NCBI GenBank assembly: GCA_000467715.1
Contig: AJFK01001065.1
Location: 50,291 to 114,290, forward strand
DNA length: 64,000 nucleotides
DNA from: Hysterium pulicare CBS 123377
Lineage: Eukaryota > Ascomycota > Dothideomycetes > Hysteriales > Hysteriaceae
Direction of reading: 5' to 3'
A model generated the notes under the pieces. It saw only the letters and a program-made list of their open reading frames with translations, was not told the origin of the DNA and did not search any database. Both the position numbers and the translations under genes were made by a program. Within the stretch, counting starts at the first letter, position 1. Each line of letters starts with the position of its first letter. Of the stretch, positions 23,770 to 36,083 are shown piece by piece.

Positions 23770-24400
23770 TAGCGCGGCCACAACCACGTTAGTATTCTCA
23801 CCATATGACGCAGGGCCCAACTGGTTAACAATGTCGAGGCATTCTTCAAACCTCGTTGAGGATTTCAGGACCCCTCCATGAACATTCGACCCCTGTCCGG
23901 AACTGTCAGCTCCAGACACCAACTGGAAAGTCTCACACCACCTGCCTGGGAACCTTTACCTATTTGCGTATTGCATTATAGGGCCCTATTTGTGAATGGC
24001 TCAGCTGTTGCGCGGCATTGCGTATTTGGAACTATCCATTTCCCAAAAGGTAATCAGTCGTTCGTTTCTTGGGTTAGCAACGGACCCTGTCACTCTCACT
24101 CATCCCAAGAGCCTGGATACCTCCATCCCTCCACTTCCGAAGCCACTCCACGTTGTCGGGTAATGTCTCAAAAGCCTGCTGTTCACTCGGACCCAAGATT
24201 TCGGCCGGTATCAGCCGCGCACGATATGCGACAACCTCAATCTGATTATGACGTTCCCAGCTGAGAAGCGCTCTAGGTGCAATCCTCCAGTCTCTCGGAC
24301 GGCGTTTTCAACAATGCCAAATACTTCCTTGTCGCTGACGGGACGCTGTGGAAAGGACGGACCGCTGGTGTTTCTAATCTCGATTGATTAGATGATTTGT
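23770..24400 (-). other. Coding-like scraps, possible decayed or unmodelled gene
   Basis: Three minus-strand segments look like protein but do not join cleanly. One (about 24400-24260) reads PQRPVSDKEVFGIVENAVRE, faintly nitroreductase-like. One (about 24317-24083) reads FETLPDNVEWLRKWRDGGIQ. One (about 23945-23771) reads SSTRFEECLDIVNQLGPASY and ends at a TAA. Frameshifts or unmodelled introns separate them. This is a low-confidence flag, not a gene model. Confidence 0.25.
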
Positions 24401-24986
24401 GTCAGCGGTGAGGATCAAAATTAGGCTGCAGATCACGCAGAGCTTAAACGAACATCCAAATCGCAATTCCCATGAGTGACCTAAGACGGGAGACCGACCA
24501 GCTAGCCCTCTTAAACAATAATGGAAGTTTCCTCAAGTTGCGGTTCGAGCGGCTTCAGGCGCAGAAGCGATGGTTAAGCCATATGGGCACTAACAGACTT
24601 CTCGCGATCGTGTGACAATCACCCAATTGCAAGCTTGGAATCTGCTTTTATCACATAAACAATACAACATCTTTCTTCATTTTTGATACACAGTAGTAAA
24701 TATCTACCGGGCAGACCCTCGATATGATTTTATCGGGACGCATCCAAAAACTAAGCGGTGCTGAATAACGGACTGGCGTGCGTTGACTTGCCTTAGAACA
24801 CGCCAAGCGTGCCCGCTTTGGTGACGTCTGCAAGCGTTCAACATTTCGCTACCAAACACCATCCACACTTTCGACCCTCGCCATCGTGCATTCTCCAATT
24901 AACACTCCTCTATGGGCAAGAATACCTCTAGAAGGTAGACTGGACTTGACCCGTCCTTGCAGCTTCTGCCACCCTAACCCGCCGCA
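24401..24986. other. Promoter region of the MFS transporter gene
   Basis: No gene recognised. C-rich stretches precede the start codon at 24987. Confidence 0.4.
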
Positions 24987-26782
24987 ATGGGCCGTGCCTC
25001 GAAACCACCCATAGAGCCAAGACGCAAGTCCTCCACCTTGCATTACCAGACCTTCCCTACGAAGCCTCCCTCCTCCAGAGGCAGACCTTTATCGACCTCT
25101 CCACCTAATCCTCACGACGGGCATGGCTCCGAATCTGACGATGGCCAGCATGAGTCACCCCTACCGAAGAAGCAGCTTGCAGTCCTGGCAGTAATAGCTC
25201 TCGCCGAACAAACAGCTCTCAATTCCATAAGCCCATATCTTCCTGAAATGGCATCGACATTCCCCGAAGTGAGCGAGAATCAAGTTGGATTATACGTTGG
25301 CTTGATTGCTTCATCTTTTGCCTTGGCCCAATTCGCAACCAACTTCTTCTGGGGCTGGATATCGGACAGAATAGGGAGGAAGCCGGTGATACTGATTGGG
25401 ACACTGCTGACTGCAGCATGCTTTGTCGCATTTGGTTTTTGTAGGACTTTGTGGCAGGCTGTCATCGTACAGATGCTTATGGGCTTGGTCAACGGCAATC
25501 AAGGCGTGGTATCGACATGTTTGGGCGAGATCACGGATCGAAGTAATCAGTCAAGAGCCTTCACTTACCTACCAGTAGTATACGGTATTGGAGGCATAAC
25601 GGGTCCAATCGTGGGTGGAGTATTGGTGTTCAAACAAAACCCTTTCAATAAAAACAAGCCGAATCCCTATCCTTACCTATTACCGAACCTCTTCTCGGCT
25701 GGCGTCCTTGCCATTGACCTCATACTTTCAATGATGTTCCTGGAGGAGAGTCTGGAAGAAGCGAGAGATCTCCCACCGCTTGGCAAGCGAGTCGAGAACA
25801 TCTTCTCCTGGCTATGGCAATTCACGAGCTCCTCCCGGCCGACCTACATCCGTCGCTTGATAGGGAAAAAGAAGGGTCACCACGAACGCCACCATCATGT
25901 AGACGACATCCCAGAGGAGGACGAGGATGGTTCAGACGCCGAATCGGAAGTGTCCACACCAGAGCTCTTCCCACACTCTTCAGGCGAGCACCTCACGAAG
26001 AAAGAAATATTCAACCGCGACACCATCCTCCTTCTCGTGACATATTTCATTTTCCAACTTGCCAACATCTCGTATAATTCTCTCTACCCCATCTTCGCCG
26101 CCGAGAAACCTCCCACCGGTCGAAACCTCTCTCCGGAAGAAATCGGACTTTCGTTAGCCTTCGCAGGTGCCATTACCATACTTTTTCAGATCGGGATATA
26201 TGGCAAGCTGAGAGATAATATTGGCAACAAGATAACCTACAGGGTTAGCTTAGCGGCGTTCGTCGTCGCGTTCCTCCTCACACCATTTGTGGGATACAAA
26301 GACGGTGGTAGGGGATGGTTGTGGACTGAACTAGGCTTCGTGTTGATCGTGAAGACGGTAGCTGCTGTAGGTGGCTTGACGTCTGCACTTCTACTAGTGA
26401 GTATTCCCCATAGTTCAAATCTTTTCTGGAAGTCGCTGACTTGGACACTACCTAGATCACCAACTCCGCCCCCAACCACTCCGTACTCGGAACACTAAAT
26501 GGCCTCGCGCAAACCCTCTCCGCAGCCGGTCGAGCAGCCGGCCCCTTCGTTTCCGGTGGTCTCTTTTCCGCCGCCACAAAAGTTCAACCGAAAGGCGAAG
26601 CGCTCGCTTTTGGCATATTCGGCGGCATATCCTTCGTCGGCTTCCTCCTTAGCTTCGGTATAAGAGGTGAAGGCCTCGAAGCCGAGGGCTGGGACGAGGA
26701 AGAGGGGACAGCCGATGATGCTGACGACGAAGATGACGAGGGGGAAACGCACGGAAATGAGAGATCAGGTTTATTGAGGTGA
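24987..26782 (+). CDS. MFS transporter, zinc-induced-facilitator/ZIFL-like
   Basis: Exons 24987-26396 and 26456-26782 give 578 residues. After ~65 Pro/Ser-rich cytosolic residues comes a 12-helix major facilitator fold. Landmarks: AEQTALNSISPYLPEMASTF in helix 1, the loop 2-3 motif WGWISDRIGRKPVILIG, helix 4 GLVNGNQGVVSTCLGEITDR, helix 5 motif-C-like GIGGITGPIVGGVL, a long charged central loop with a His-rich patch (KKGHHERHHHVDDIPEEDE), and helix 10-11 ITNSAPNHSVLGTLNGLAQT. The last pair of motifs is typical of fungal ZIF1-like/tetracycline-resistance-type carriers at the vacuole or plasma membrane. A His-rich loop fits metal or metal-chelate transport, but the substrate is inference. The C-terminus is acidic. 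Confidence 0.88.
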
Positions 26783-27462
26783 CCACGGAAAGACTAGGGA
26801 TCTGGACAAGGATACGAAGCTGCATGATTAAGCAATTTCTTTTTTATTAAGCGCGGTGCCAGGTGTTAAAGAGTATAGGTTTTAGATATTGGACAAGTTT
26901 TTTCCTTCCGCGAGGAAGGGCTTGAGGTAATAGTGTGTATACATACTTCGCACTGGGTTTATCTTCTCCGCACTTATATCTTTAGACGACATGTTTCTCT
27001 GTAGAAATGGCAAATGGCTGATTTGGTCTCATGTGGTTCGGCTTCATGAAGTGGACTTATCAATATCTATAAGCCCCTTCCCCATTTTTCGACACTACTT
27101 GCGTCTTGAGATTGATAGTTCAAGGTATTTGCACAACCTACTAAATCCTGAAATCGTCTTGAGTTGGCTTTCAAAATTTATAGTTTTAGGTATTCGTAGA
27201 ACTCGCTAATTCTAGTAGTCAGAAATGGCCGGATATCAAGCTTTGCAGCGTGAGAAACTTACAAGATCTACTAAACTAATCTTCTGGAATTAGTGCATGT
27301 TAAGGATTACAGTTCGGAGAACTAATAAAAGTCTTCAAACCCAAGAATAATGAGATTGGTGTTTCTTCACATTTGCTAACCTACCCAGATCCTCTCATCT
27401 AACTCAGTCTGTTCCTCATCCCCATCCCCATCCACCCCCGCACTCCTCCCAACGACCCACAT
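26783..27462. other. Intergenic between convergent genes
   Basis: 3' flanks of the MFS and GH131 genes. T-rich near 26830-26960. No gene seen. Confidence 0.45.
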
Positions 27463-28687
27463 CTACAGCGTCAAGCAATGATGCTGCGAATTCTCCTGCC
27501 AAATGCCGCCAAAGATCAACGCCTCCTTAATCCCCTTCTCCTGCTGCCCACTGACTAAATAATTCGTCAAATTCGCGCCCACGGGCTTCTTCTGCAATCC
27601 GAAATGCACTTCCCCGAGCGTGGTAGGCGCTTTACCCGTGAGGTTATTCGCGACGATTTGGGTTTGGGATTTTAACGGGTCGTTGTTTTTGGAGTAGAGG
27701 ATTTCGATCATACTTTTTAAAGCGCAAAAGACGAGTCAGTCAGGTTTTGGATGTCGACGCGAGTTAGTGTACAGGGGAAAGGGGGATGGGTAGGATGTAC
27801 TTATTTGGATAATCAAGATGAATCCCAAAATTGTGCCACACGTCCTCCGTAAACGGCGTCTGGAAATACGTCGTCACTGGATTCGCCCACTTATACCCCT
27901 GCACATACAACGTCTTTCCGTCCTTCGGTCCCGTCTTCCCATCCAGCGGTAGCCCCGCTTTCACGGACCAGAAGTCGGCTTGGTAGTCTTGCGACTCGTG
28001 GAACGCGAGGACGTATTCGTGCGTGTAGTTTAGGGGACCTCGGGGGGAGGTCCGCACGCTGAAGTGCCAGAGCCGGTATTCGCTTACCGTCGTGGTGTTG
28101 TGGTCGACGAGGAGTTCGGCGCGGCGGAGGGCGGTTTCGGCGCCTTCGGAGGAGGAGGCGAAGATGGAGGTGTCGCTGTTGGGCGGAAGATGGGTTAGCT
28201 GAATATCGAATCGAAAGTGGGATGGGACGGATAGGGTTGATGTACTCGATGCTTATTTCGATGGCTTTTCCTGCCTTTCCATAGGTACCGCCGTTGGCTG
28301 GATCATCCCACTTGACGGAATTCAGTACGTAGAGATTGAGGTACGCAATGTCTCAAAGAGGCGAACGTACGCGCGAAGTTGGGACATCGGGGAAGGAGAT
28401 GACTTGGTCCCAGGTCAGGTCTAAGAAGCGTATGCATTAGCTATCCGGCGAGAATCGTTATACATTCCCAAGCGCGACTATGGAACAGTGGGAGAAGATG
28501 GTTTTGTACTTTGACCAAGAACATATTTTGGATCGAAAGGACTCTGAGAAGATGTAAAGAACGATTTCGTCGCGTCTTTGGGGATGCGTCCGTCAAATGT
28601 CAGGGGGCATGTGGCCGCTACCGCGAAGCGCAAAATCAGGAAGAGAGATAAGAAAACGACCGCCTTGGTCTTTAGTGAAGGCATCAT
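27463..28687 (-). CDS. Secreted glycoside hydrolase family 131 (beta-glucanase)
   Basis: Five exons (minus): 28687-28510, 28420-28371, 28310-28246, 28175-27801 and 27712-27463, giving 305 residues. GH131 enzymes hydrolyse beta-1,3/1,6/1,4-glucans outside the cell and are confined to fungi and oomycetes. Signal peptide MMPSLKTKAVVFLSLFLILR...AVAA (an upstream ATG at 28744 would mask it). Family landmarks in order: CPLTFDGRIP, SPFDPKYVLGQNLTWDQV, ISIDDTSIF, LRRAELLV, GPLNYTHEYVLAFHESQDY, TYFQTPFTEDVWHNFGIHLD, ILYSKNNDPLKSQT, EVHFGLQKKPVGANLT and KEALIFGGIWQENS. These follow GH131 well and the length fits. No carbohydrate-binding module. All intron phases agree. Confidence 0.9.
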
Positions 28688-30145
28688 GTCGAACATGAGC
28701 GCTGAATGCGAGGAAAGCTTCGTGTTTGAAGCATCTTGGACCACGACTAGACGACCAAGAAAATTGACATTGAGAGCAACGCTGAGGAACGTGGACTGGA
28801 AATGCCATATTGATTTGAAGGAAGAGCCATATTACCTCGAAATGGTCTGTCTTGCTATAGGTTCATTGTTCTGTGTTAATTGGAAGTTGTCTGGGCGTGG
28901 AGAAGAGTGCGGGGATTTAGCCGGAGATACCTCCACGTGCGCTTGTGTATCACCACCGACACGAAACATCTCTGGCTACACCGAATTGGACCTCCGCGTG
29001 TAACGTGAGAGGATTTCGGGATGTAGCGGAATCATATCAAAGTGAAGAAGCTGCGTGGACATATTCGCCTCGAAGGCCACTTAGAATATGCGAAGGATTA
29101 TTCAGCGCCTTTGGCATCTCGATGCTCATCTTTTCAAAAACCAATGGGCGCTTTCATGTCCGTCTCCTTCCTCCTTTGTTGTCATTGAACTCTTGCTTCT
29201 CTAATCTAGGTTGTTGCAATCGCGTCCATCGTCTCTTTAACAATTCAGAGATAGTCGATTGGCAGGTCCGGAGTGTCGGCATCCGTGAGACGCATTTCCT
29301 AGGTAGAGTCAAGCCCAATGTTCACAAGGCGTGCCATAATTCATCCTTTTCTAAGGGTAGGTCTGCCCCTACTACCTTCTTTACCACCTGCCTACACAGC
29401 CGAGTTAGACTTCAAGAAGAGCGTAAAAGTAAGTTACCATCCTTAAGGTTAGTCGGAAAATAATATATAGAATAGGATCTTCCCAACTTATAGGGGCAAA
29501 GGAGTTCACAGTACAACCAATAATGACAACTATTATAGTTAATGCTTTGTTTCTATTCATAATGTGGATATTCGCAAGCCATCTCCTAGGATAGGTCTCC
29601 TATCTTTTGTAGTTGGATACAAGACCCACAAATTAGACCTTTCCGACTGTATCAATTCTTCATTTTCGCTATTCTAGGGGAAATTGAAAAGTCGTCGTTT
29701 AGAATCCGACGGTCTTGAAGGATAAGCATGAATCAGTCGACCGTAATATAGAAGCCTCGAACAACCCAGTTGATGATCAACCCCATCTTCCCCGACTTCA
29801 CCACTGAGCCATTTTTGCAGAAGCCACCCATCAGAAGTGGAATGGAAATTGGGATGGAAATTGGGAACTAGTAAAGTCCGCAGAGAAGCGTGTTCCTGCG
29901 TGATTTTTCGATGATGAGCCGTTTGTCATCAGCGTATATTTCGTAATTTTCTCTCGATGGCCAGCAAAACCTTGGCAGATGTGATAGCGTGATATCAAGA
30001 GAGGACTTGATGAAAACGTGAAAAGTTGGAAATGAAGCAAGCTCCGTGGGGTTCCAGACTCTTTGTCATTAAATATTGGTCGATGTTCAACATCTAAATG
30101 GTCACATGAGACGTTACATATGTCCAAGTCATTCAACGACATTCG
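28688..30145. other. Intergenic, nothing recognised
   Basis: Contains a 172-codon plus ORF (28945-29463) without recognisable content, a moderately AT-rich patch around 29460-29640, and a small direct repeat (GGAATGGAAATTGGGATGGAAATTGGGA) near 29838-29866 written here only as its position and pattern of two GGATGGAAATTG-like units. Confidence 0.4.
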
Positions 30146-31296
30146 TTATTCAAGAAACATGCCAACGTCGAAATGGTGAATAGCCATCATAGGGTTCCTT
30201 ATTCTGGCAAAATCCATTCTCCATCGATGCCAATCCAATTTCGGACCGCGGCTCTTTTCTTCTGCCACTCTGACTTTCCACTCTTTCTCATCGAAGTCAG
30301 AGAGCAACTTGACACGAACAAACTCAGCCCATCGTATTTTCTCATCATGGGTCCAGAGTCTAACCACATCACTCCCAATATGTGCGCGGAAATGCTCAGG
30401 CATGTCAATAGCCGGAATGTGGTCGGCAATGACGGTCACATTTTCCAAGGATAGGCGTTGAATATTGGTAATGCCGTAGGGAATATATCCAGAATCTTGA
30501 ACTTGCCGGATTTTTGCGAGTTGAACTAGAGGTAGACGGTATGGTGCTAACTGCAGGTCCAGATGCAAGTTTCGAATGCCGGAAAGAGACTTCGTGAACG
30601 AAATTGTGAACACATCACTCCAACCGCAACGAGCGCCAGGACCATCATCAATCAAGAGCCTAAGGTGCAGTGAGCGGAGCTCCCGGCGCTGATCTGGTAG
30701 TAAGGCAGACATGAATGTGCTAAATGCGGAAGGTGAATCGAACGAGAAGACGTTGGTGCTGTAGGGAAGCAGAACAGCTTCTTGATAAATCTGTCGACAT
30801 GCACAGAGGATGTTAAGGGCCAGCATTGGTCTCAATCTGGCCGCGGTTCTGCGTCTATTGGTAGGCATGACGCAATTAGCATGCCGTGCTGAGTAGTTGT
30901 ATGTTTCGTCATCGATTTTAGAAAGCTGGTAGGCTGCATCTTCTGACATGGCCGACGAGCATAGCCAGTGGCGGATCTTCTTTTGGCCTGCAACTCGATG
31001 AACGCCCACATGAACAAGCACACCACCGACGACATATCCGTAGATGATTTCGCGGATTTCGGCCGGCAGCTTTAAGAGAGGTGACTGGGTTGCATTGTAC
31101 AACATGCTGTCCGTTCGCTGAATCAGCCGCGATTACTCAACAGCGGTCGGCCAGGGCAGCCAGATGATGCCATCATTCATACATACGCTGATTTAGCTTC
31201 TGCATTTGGTCGGCGAAGATGAAGCAGCCGGAAAGGCTTTGACTTGACCCGCTTGGCGGCTTGCCCTCGAGGAGGTTGTGTTCGCACCGCTGGCAT
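30146..31296 (-). CDS. F-box-like/DUF7730-type protein
   Basis: Exons (minus) 31296-31187 and 31106-30146 give 356 residues. After a basic N-terminal tail (RGQAAKRVKSKPFRLLHLRR) comes SPLLKLPAEIREIIYGYVVG, the F-box-like helix that opens the large Pezizomycotina family of DUF7730-type proteins. Then follow NILCACRQIYQEAVLLPYST, NVFSFDSPSAFSTFMSAL and RRELRSLHLRLLIDDG, the usual order for the family. Such proteins may act as substrate adaptors for SCF-type ubiquitin ligases, but no member's target is evident. The second exon alone forms a good 319-codon ORF. The first exon is inferred from a GTATGT donor and CAG acceptor with matching phase and is less certain. Confidence 0.78.
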
Positions 31297-32174
31297 CCTG
31301 TCATCCGCAGAAGTTGACGGCGAAGAGCGACGCCACAATATGGTAATTGGAATCCCTCGTAGAAAACAGTAAGATGCATGCAATATGTGAATACGAATAA
31401 GCTTCAAGCCTGGCACGAGGCTGCCTGGTAGGCTGGAGTGTCGTGAGCTCTGAAGGCTGAAAAGCGGGAGCGGCAGAGATGGCCCCATTCACTGCTCCGT
31501 ATCATCTCTGTTGGACTGGAGGTACAGCCACGCTTACACCCAGAATCGACCCGAGCGTTTCCTTGGCTGTGCTCCCCTGGCTGCAATTAGCACCGCCTTA
31601 TACCGCTATCAGTCATACACCTCAGCTGGCTCGTTGCTCTCACTGAAAGGTAAGATCTGATATTCATTTCTTAGAAACCCACACCTTGTATAAAAACATG
31701 CCGTCTTCACGCTGGATTTGATTTAGTAAACACAATCTCAATTGCACCGGCCAGTCCTTCTCGTCTCTAAATTGATTCCGCACTTTTCTCTCCAGGTACG
31801 TCCGTTTCTATTCGTATCTCCATTCGACTTGGCTTGCGATTTGATTGCTTCAAAACTACTGTGAAGCTTTAACGTGAAGAGGGTCATATCGCTGTATTTT
31901 TCCAGAGTCAGATCATTCCTCATTAGGACCAAGCATGAAGAGCTTTACCTTCCGTCAGTATCGTCGTTCTCCGAAAGGTATTTATATCTCGTTAACCCTA
32001 TCACTTCCTTGTCAATACATAGTGCACATCGTGGCGGCACTAGCGCGTTCTGATCCGCAACCGATATACAAGAACCTTCCTTTATCGCACCTTACACTCT
32101 TCTCACACACCAACTACAAAAACTTGCTTCCACTGTCCCATATTTACTCGCATTCATTGTGCTGATTTAGCAAA
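31297..32174. other. Divergent promoter region of the F-box-like and bZIP genes
   Basis: 878 bp between opposite start codons. No gene recognised. It includes TATAAAA near 31690 on the plus strand. Confidence 0.45.
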
Positions 32175-33441
32175 ATGGTAGAGGACGAGGGACAACAGCC
32201 CGAGCCACCCTCAGAGGGCCAGCAGAATGCCGCCTACCTCAAGCGGAGAGAGCAAGTTCGAAGAGCCCAACGGTAAGTCTCTCATCTTGGCAATCTAATC
32301 AAAGGTGTACTCTGCTTATTGAATACCTTTAGAACCCACCGAGAGCGTAAAGAAGCATATATTAAATCGCTCGAGAACGAAGTCCTCCAGTACCGTGCCA
32401 ATGAAGCTAGGATTCTACAAGAGACCAAGGGCCTGTATTCCGAAGTAGGCAGGCTTCAAAGACTCCTTGAACAACATGGCATTGCACACGGATCAACCAT
32501 CCAAAGCTTTCCATCCCACACAATTGGGGAGTCTGAAAACATCTCTTCATCGATCAGCGTCCGCCAGAATCCTCATCGACAGCAACAGCTTCACGTACGC
32601 AACACCCGTCTTACCTCGCCAGGACAAGAGGCTGCATTCTATCTGTCAGAAAGTGAAGCAAGCCCTCCTGCGATTGGCCGCCGCAGATTCCAACTTTTCA
32701 GGAGCAGGAGTCGGGAACCTAAAGGTTCAGATTCCCACGAAGAGGGTAGTACTAGTAAGCCTAGTTCTCCTGTAAGCTATTGCGAGCTACGCTGACAATA
32801 ATCAGTAGGCTCCGACCAGGCAGTTTCGACTGCGGAACTTTCCGCCGGATTATCTTCATCAGCTAGTGCACTGAGTTTGCGTGATATGGATCAATCGAGT
32901 CTGGGAATGGAGTTCGTTCTAACGTGAGTGTTTTAATCAGATATCAAGGAAGTTCAATCCTAACTCTGGCCAATGTAGACTCGAGGCGCCTTGTCTTCAG
33001 CACACCGAAGGCGATCCCCAAGATCCACACGCACCAAGTGGACATGCGCTCACAGCCTCTGCACCCCTCTTGTATCAAGCGCACATTCAGCCAGTGCAAA
33101 CTACCTCTTCAGGATTGCCTCAATGGCAAGCTCCCAATATGGGGCTGGAAAAGCTTTTGGAACTGTCAACAAACTTCGAATTGGAGGACGAACTCACTCC
33201 GGTACAGGCTTGGAACGTCATTCGACAGCATCCGAGTTTCGAGACACTGGAGGTACCTGGACTGAGGAATTTGACGGAAAACATGTTGAAGCATGTGAAA
33301 TGCTATGGGTATGATGACTTTGACCAACCTTTTACTGACGATTTCGCTTAATTTTCTAGATTTGGCGCTGTTATCGACACAACGATATTTGAAAATCTTC
33401 TAGCTGAAGTTTTCCCCTCGACGCATTTTCTAGGCGTTTAG
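32175..33441 (+). CDS. bZIP transcription factor of the fungal AP-1-like group
   Basis: Five exons: 32175-32272, 32333-32754, 32809-32923, 32979-33308 and 33360-33441, giving 348 residues. The basic region crosses the first intron: KRREQVRRAQ joined to RTHRERKEAYIKSLENEV. A heptad leucine zipper follows to about residue 85 (LQYRANEARIL, LYSEVGRLQRLLEQHGI). The middle is Ser/Gln-rich and disordered. The C-terminus is helical and acidic (LEKLLELSTNFELEDELTP, LTENMLKHVKCYGFGAVIDT). In the usual bZIP signature N-x7-R the Asn contacts DNA; here the aligned stretch is VRRAQRTHR, so Val replaces Asn. The downstream Arg is kept. The exon 2 donor was set at GTAAGC (32755); a GTAGTA 9 bases upstream would also keep frame. 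Confidence 0.82.
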
Positions 33442-33586
33442 TGTAACTATTTTGATTTTGAAGGAATGGATTTAGACTAGCTGGACTGCATACACATGGC
33501 GCTGGGCGCCGGAGATGGATTGCTTGACTACTATCGTGTTTTGAGGTGGAGAAAATCGGCGTTTGTACAGTCGCTACCACATTCAA

Positions 33587-33947
33587 TCAACGAATAACGC
33601 CATCCTTCTTGTCCCTTGCTGCTTGCTCCGCTGCCAATTCATCCTCGGTCCTCTTGTTCCCCTGGGCGATCAGCTTGTCCAGCCAACCGCCCTTCTTGAC
33701 GGTGTCGTGTTTCTCGGCTTCTTCGATTTCCTTCAAGTAGCGGTCTCGTTCTTCGGGATCCATGCTTTCAACATCCGGATCGATACTGGGTCGCGTGTCT
33801 AGTGCAAGAGGGATATGTGAGTAAGCGTATAGCTCGCCGAAGGTATGGCTACGTCATACCTTGCTCGCCGCCCTCGCCGTGGCCGACGACAGTCAGATGA
33901 TTCTTTGATTTGCTCCGAATATGAAGGACCTTTTTAACTTTTTCCAT
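33587..33947 (-). CDS. Small conserved-looking charged protein, 99 residues
   Basis: Two exons (minus), 33947-33860 and 33798-33587; the 61-nt intron is GT-AG and the phases agree. The product starts MEKVKKVLHIRSKSKNHLTV, has a Gly-rich link (GHGEGGEQ) and then an acidic/basic helical half (SIDPDVESMDPEERDRYLKE, KKGGWLDKLIAQGNKRTEDE). No signal peptide or membrane helix. I do not recognise a named family, although the helix pattern is typical of small nuclear or stress proteins. It is convergent with the bZIP gene, with 145 bp between stops. Confidence 0.65.
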
Positions 33948-34830
33948 GGTTGCCACGTCGTAGGGATATCAAGGTAGGAGCCGATATAATGGTACCTAGG
34001 TATATTTCGATGGGACGTTTTGTGCCGCGGGGAACGAGGTTCGGGGTTGGACCCCGAAGATTGGCGCTGTTCGTTGGTCTTGGCATCGATCCCGTGACAT
34101 GGGTCATTGGGTCTAGACTTCACGTTTTCGTTCGGCTACAGCTGCCCTCTGTTCCGAATGATCTTGATCTTCAAGATAACTACAAATCAAAGCTGACTGT
34201 CAGCTCGGACGAATGTTCAGTATCTGTAAAAGTCGGAGAATCTAATTTGGACCAAGAAAGTGATGATATGCAAAGCTCAGCAGGGTTGCAATCCGAAGCC
34301 CATCTCAAACTAACGCCGGTGCGGCTAGCGTGTTTGATGCATGATTCCGAATCATCAGATTGCCTGGATGGGTTAGACGTGCCCCGTGCTTCTTACCCCT
34401 GCCATGTCACAGCATGCTCCCAATCCTTCCCAGGCCCGAACTCTTGGATCAGCCTTAACTTCAGCCCGACCCAGTGCCCACTCAGGAAATTCTGTGATCG
34501 AATAATCAGAGCCCCAAAGCCGCTTCTGCGGGTATTAGAAACCGCACCACTTGAAATAACAATTTGAAATATGCTCTCTCCAAGTGAAGGCCCCGTAACG
34601 ACGGACTTGGATACTCAAAGACGGAGTATAAGAGCCTCGCGAGAGAAGGCTGTTGGGTGACAGTACTCAGGCCATTCGCTCCTTTGGCTACCGGCACCGA
34701 TAGGATAGGGTATTATCGCCATTTCCTATCTACTTGTTGCGCTTTTCGTCATTGAGACATCGCATTATACACTTCCACGATCATTGCCTCTTCTCATTGG
34801 ATCCCGTCTTTCAGCCTCACAATCTCCACG
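33948..34830. other. Intergenic; promoter of the 99-aa gene and of the secreted propeller gene
   Basis: Carries an open plus frame of 205 codons (33950-34567) that starts 3 bp from the divergent gene and lacks domain-like content. It is treated as chance. Confidence 0.4.
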
Positions 34831-36083
34831 ATGCCAGGCTTACTCACGAAGCTTATTCTATCCTCAGCTCTTTTATTGTCCTTTGCTGAGGCCGTGCCTC
34901 ATCACGGACTAGCACGAAACGGAAAGGCGGTTTACTTCCTAACGAACAACGCCCATAACGCGGTTGTGGCGCTACCCATGGAAGCTGATGGTAAACTCGG
35001 AAACGGCACAGTCACTTCCACCGGCGGTGCCGGCTCTAATATAATCGATGGAGCTACCAACACCACAGCAGGCCCTGACGCACTGGATGGCCAGGCATGC
35101 TTGACGATTGCTGGGCAGGTTAGCAATGACCCGCAATCTTACTTTAACAACGGGCCATACTAAGGCATTTCCAGAATCTATTCGCTGTCAATGCGGGCTC
35201 GAACACCCTGACTATGTTCACCATCTCCCCAAATAACCCTCTGAACCTCACGATGATTGGACAGCCCGCCCAGCTCCCTGGCGAGTTCCCTGTGACTGTT
35301 GCCGCATCTACGAAGAACAACCTCGCCTGTGTAGGTACGACAGGCGCGAAGGCAGGCATCTCATGCTCGAAGTTCTCCGCCCAGGGTCTCAGCGAAATGG
35401 ACGATCTTCGCCCCTTTAATCTCGGCCAGACCACACCTCCGGTTGGACCTCCAGGCACAGTCTCACAGACCTTCTGGTCTAACGATCAGTCTAAGCTCTT
35501 CACGACAGTCAAAGGGGACCCAGCCAAGAACACCACAGGCTTCCTCTCCGTCTTCCATGTGGAGATTGTCAACGGCTGCGCGGCGCTATCTACGAAAGAC
35601 ATTCAATCTTCACCCAAAGGAACGGCAGTCCTATTCGGTTCCCTACCCATTCATGGAACAAACGATATCTTCGTCACGGACCCCTCCTTCGGCGCCGGTA
35701 TCCTTTCCTTAAACAGAGATCTCTCAGCAACACTCAAAGCCAACCAAACAATCGCCGACCAGAAGGCTACATGTTGGACCGCCATCTCACCAGTCACGAA
35801 ATCCGCCTTCGTGACCGACGTAGGTGTCAACCGCATCCTAGAGATGAGTTTGGCGGACGCCAAAATCCTAAACACCATCGATCTGAGAAGCGAAAATCAG
35901 GATCCGGGATTGATTGATATCGTGGCCGTGGGGAAGTTTCTGTATGCTCTGAGCCCTGGCAACGGGACTACAGAGGCGGCTATTAGCGTCGTGGATGCTC
36001 AGCAGAAGAAACTGGTGCAGCATTTTGGGCTTTCTGCCTTGGGTGCTGGGAAGGACTCGCAAGGTATGGCTGCCCTGAAGTAG
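34831..36083 (+). CDS. Secreted beta-propeller protein, lactonase/carboxymuconate-cyclase-like
   Basis: Exons 34831-35118 and 35175-36083 give 398 residues. Signal peptide: LLTKLILSSALLLSFAEA. The body alternates short strands with hydrophobic/Asp/Gly turns, as in seven-bladed lactonase-like propellers. Examples: AVYFLTNNAHNAVVALPMEA, LFAVNAGSNTLTMFTISPNN, LFTTVKGDPAKNTTGFLSVF, DIFVTDPSFGAGILSLNRD, SAFVTDVGVNRILEMSLADA and LYALSPGNGTTEAAISVVDA. Several N-glycosylation sequons fit an extracellular product. Related fungal proteins are annotated as 3-carboxymuconate-cyclase-like, usually without proven activity. No catalytic residues can be assigned by eye. The fold is probable; the reaction is unknown. 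Confidence 0.78.

Noticed and set aside
28945-29463. 172-codon plus-strand ORF upstream of GH131
   Set aside because: Composition is irregular, with no recognisable motif; it probably arose by chance in the intergenic region.
33950-34567. 205-codon plus-strand ORF
   Set aside because: It starts 3 bp from a divergent, better supported gene and has no domain-like content, signal peptide or splice partner.
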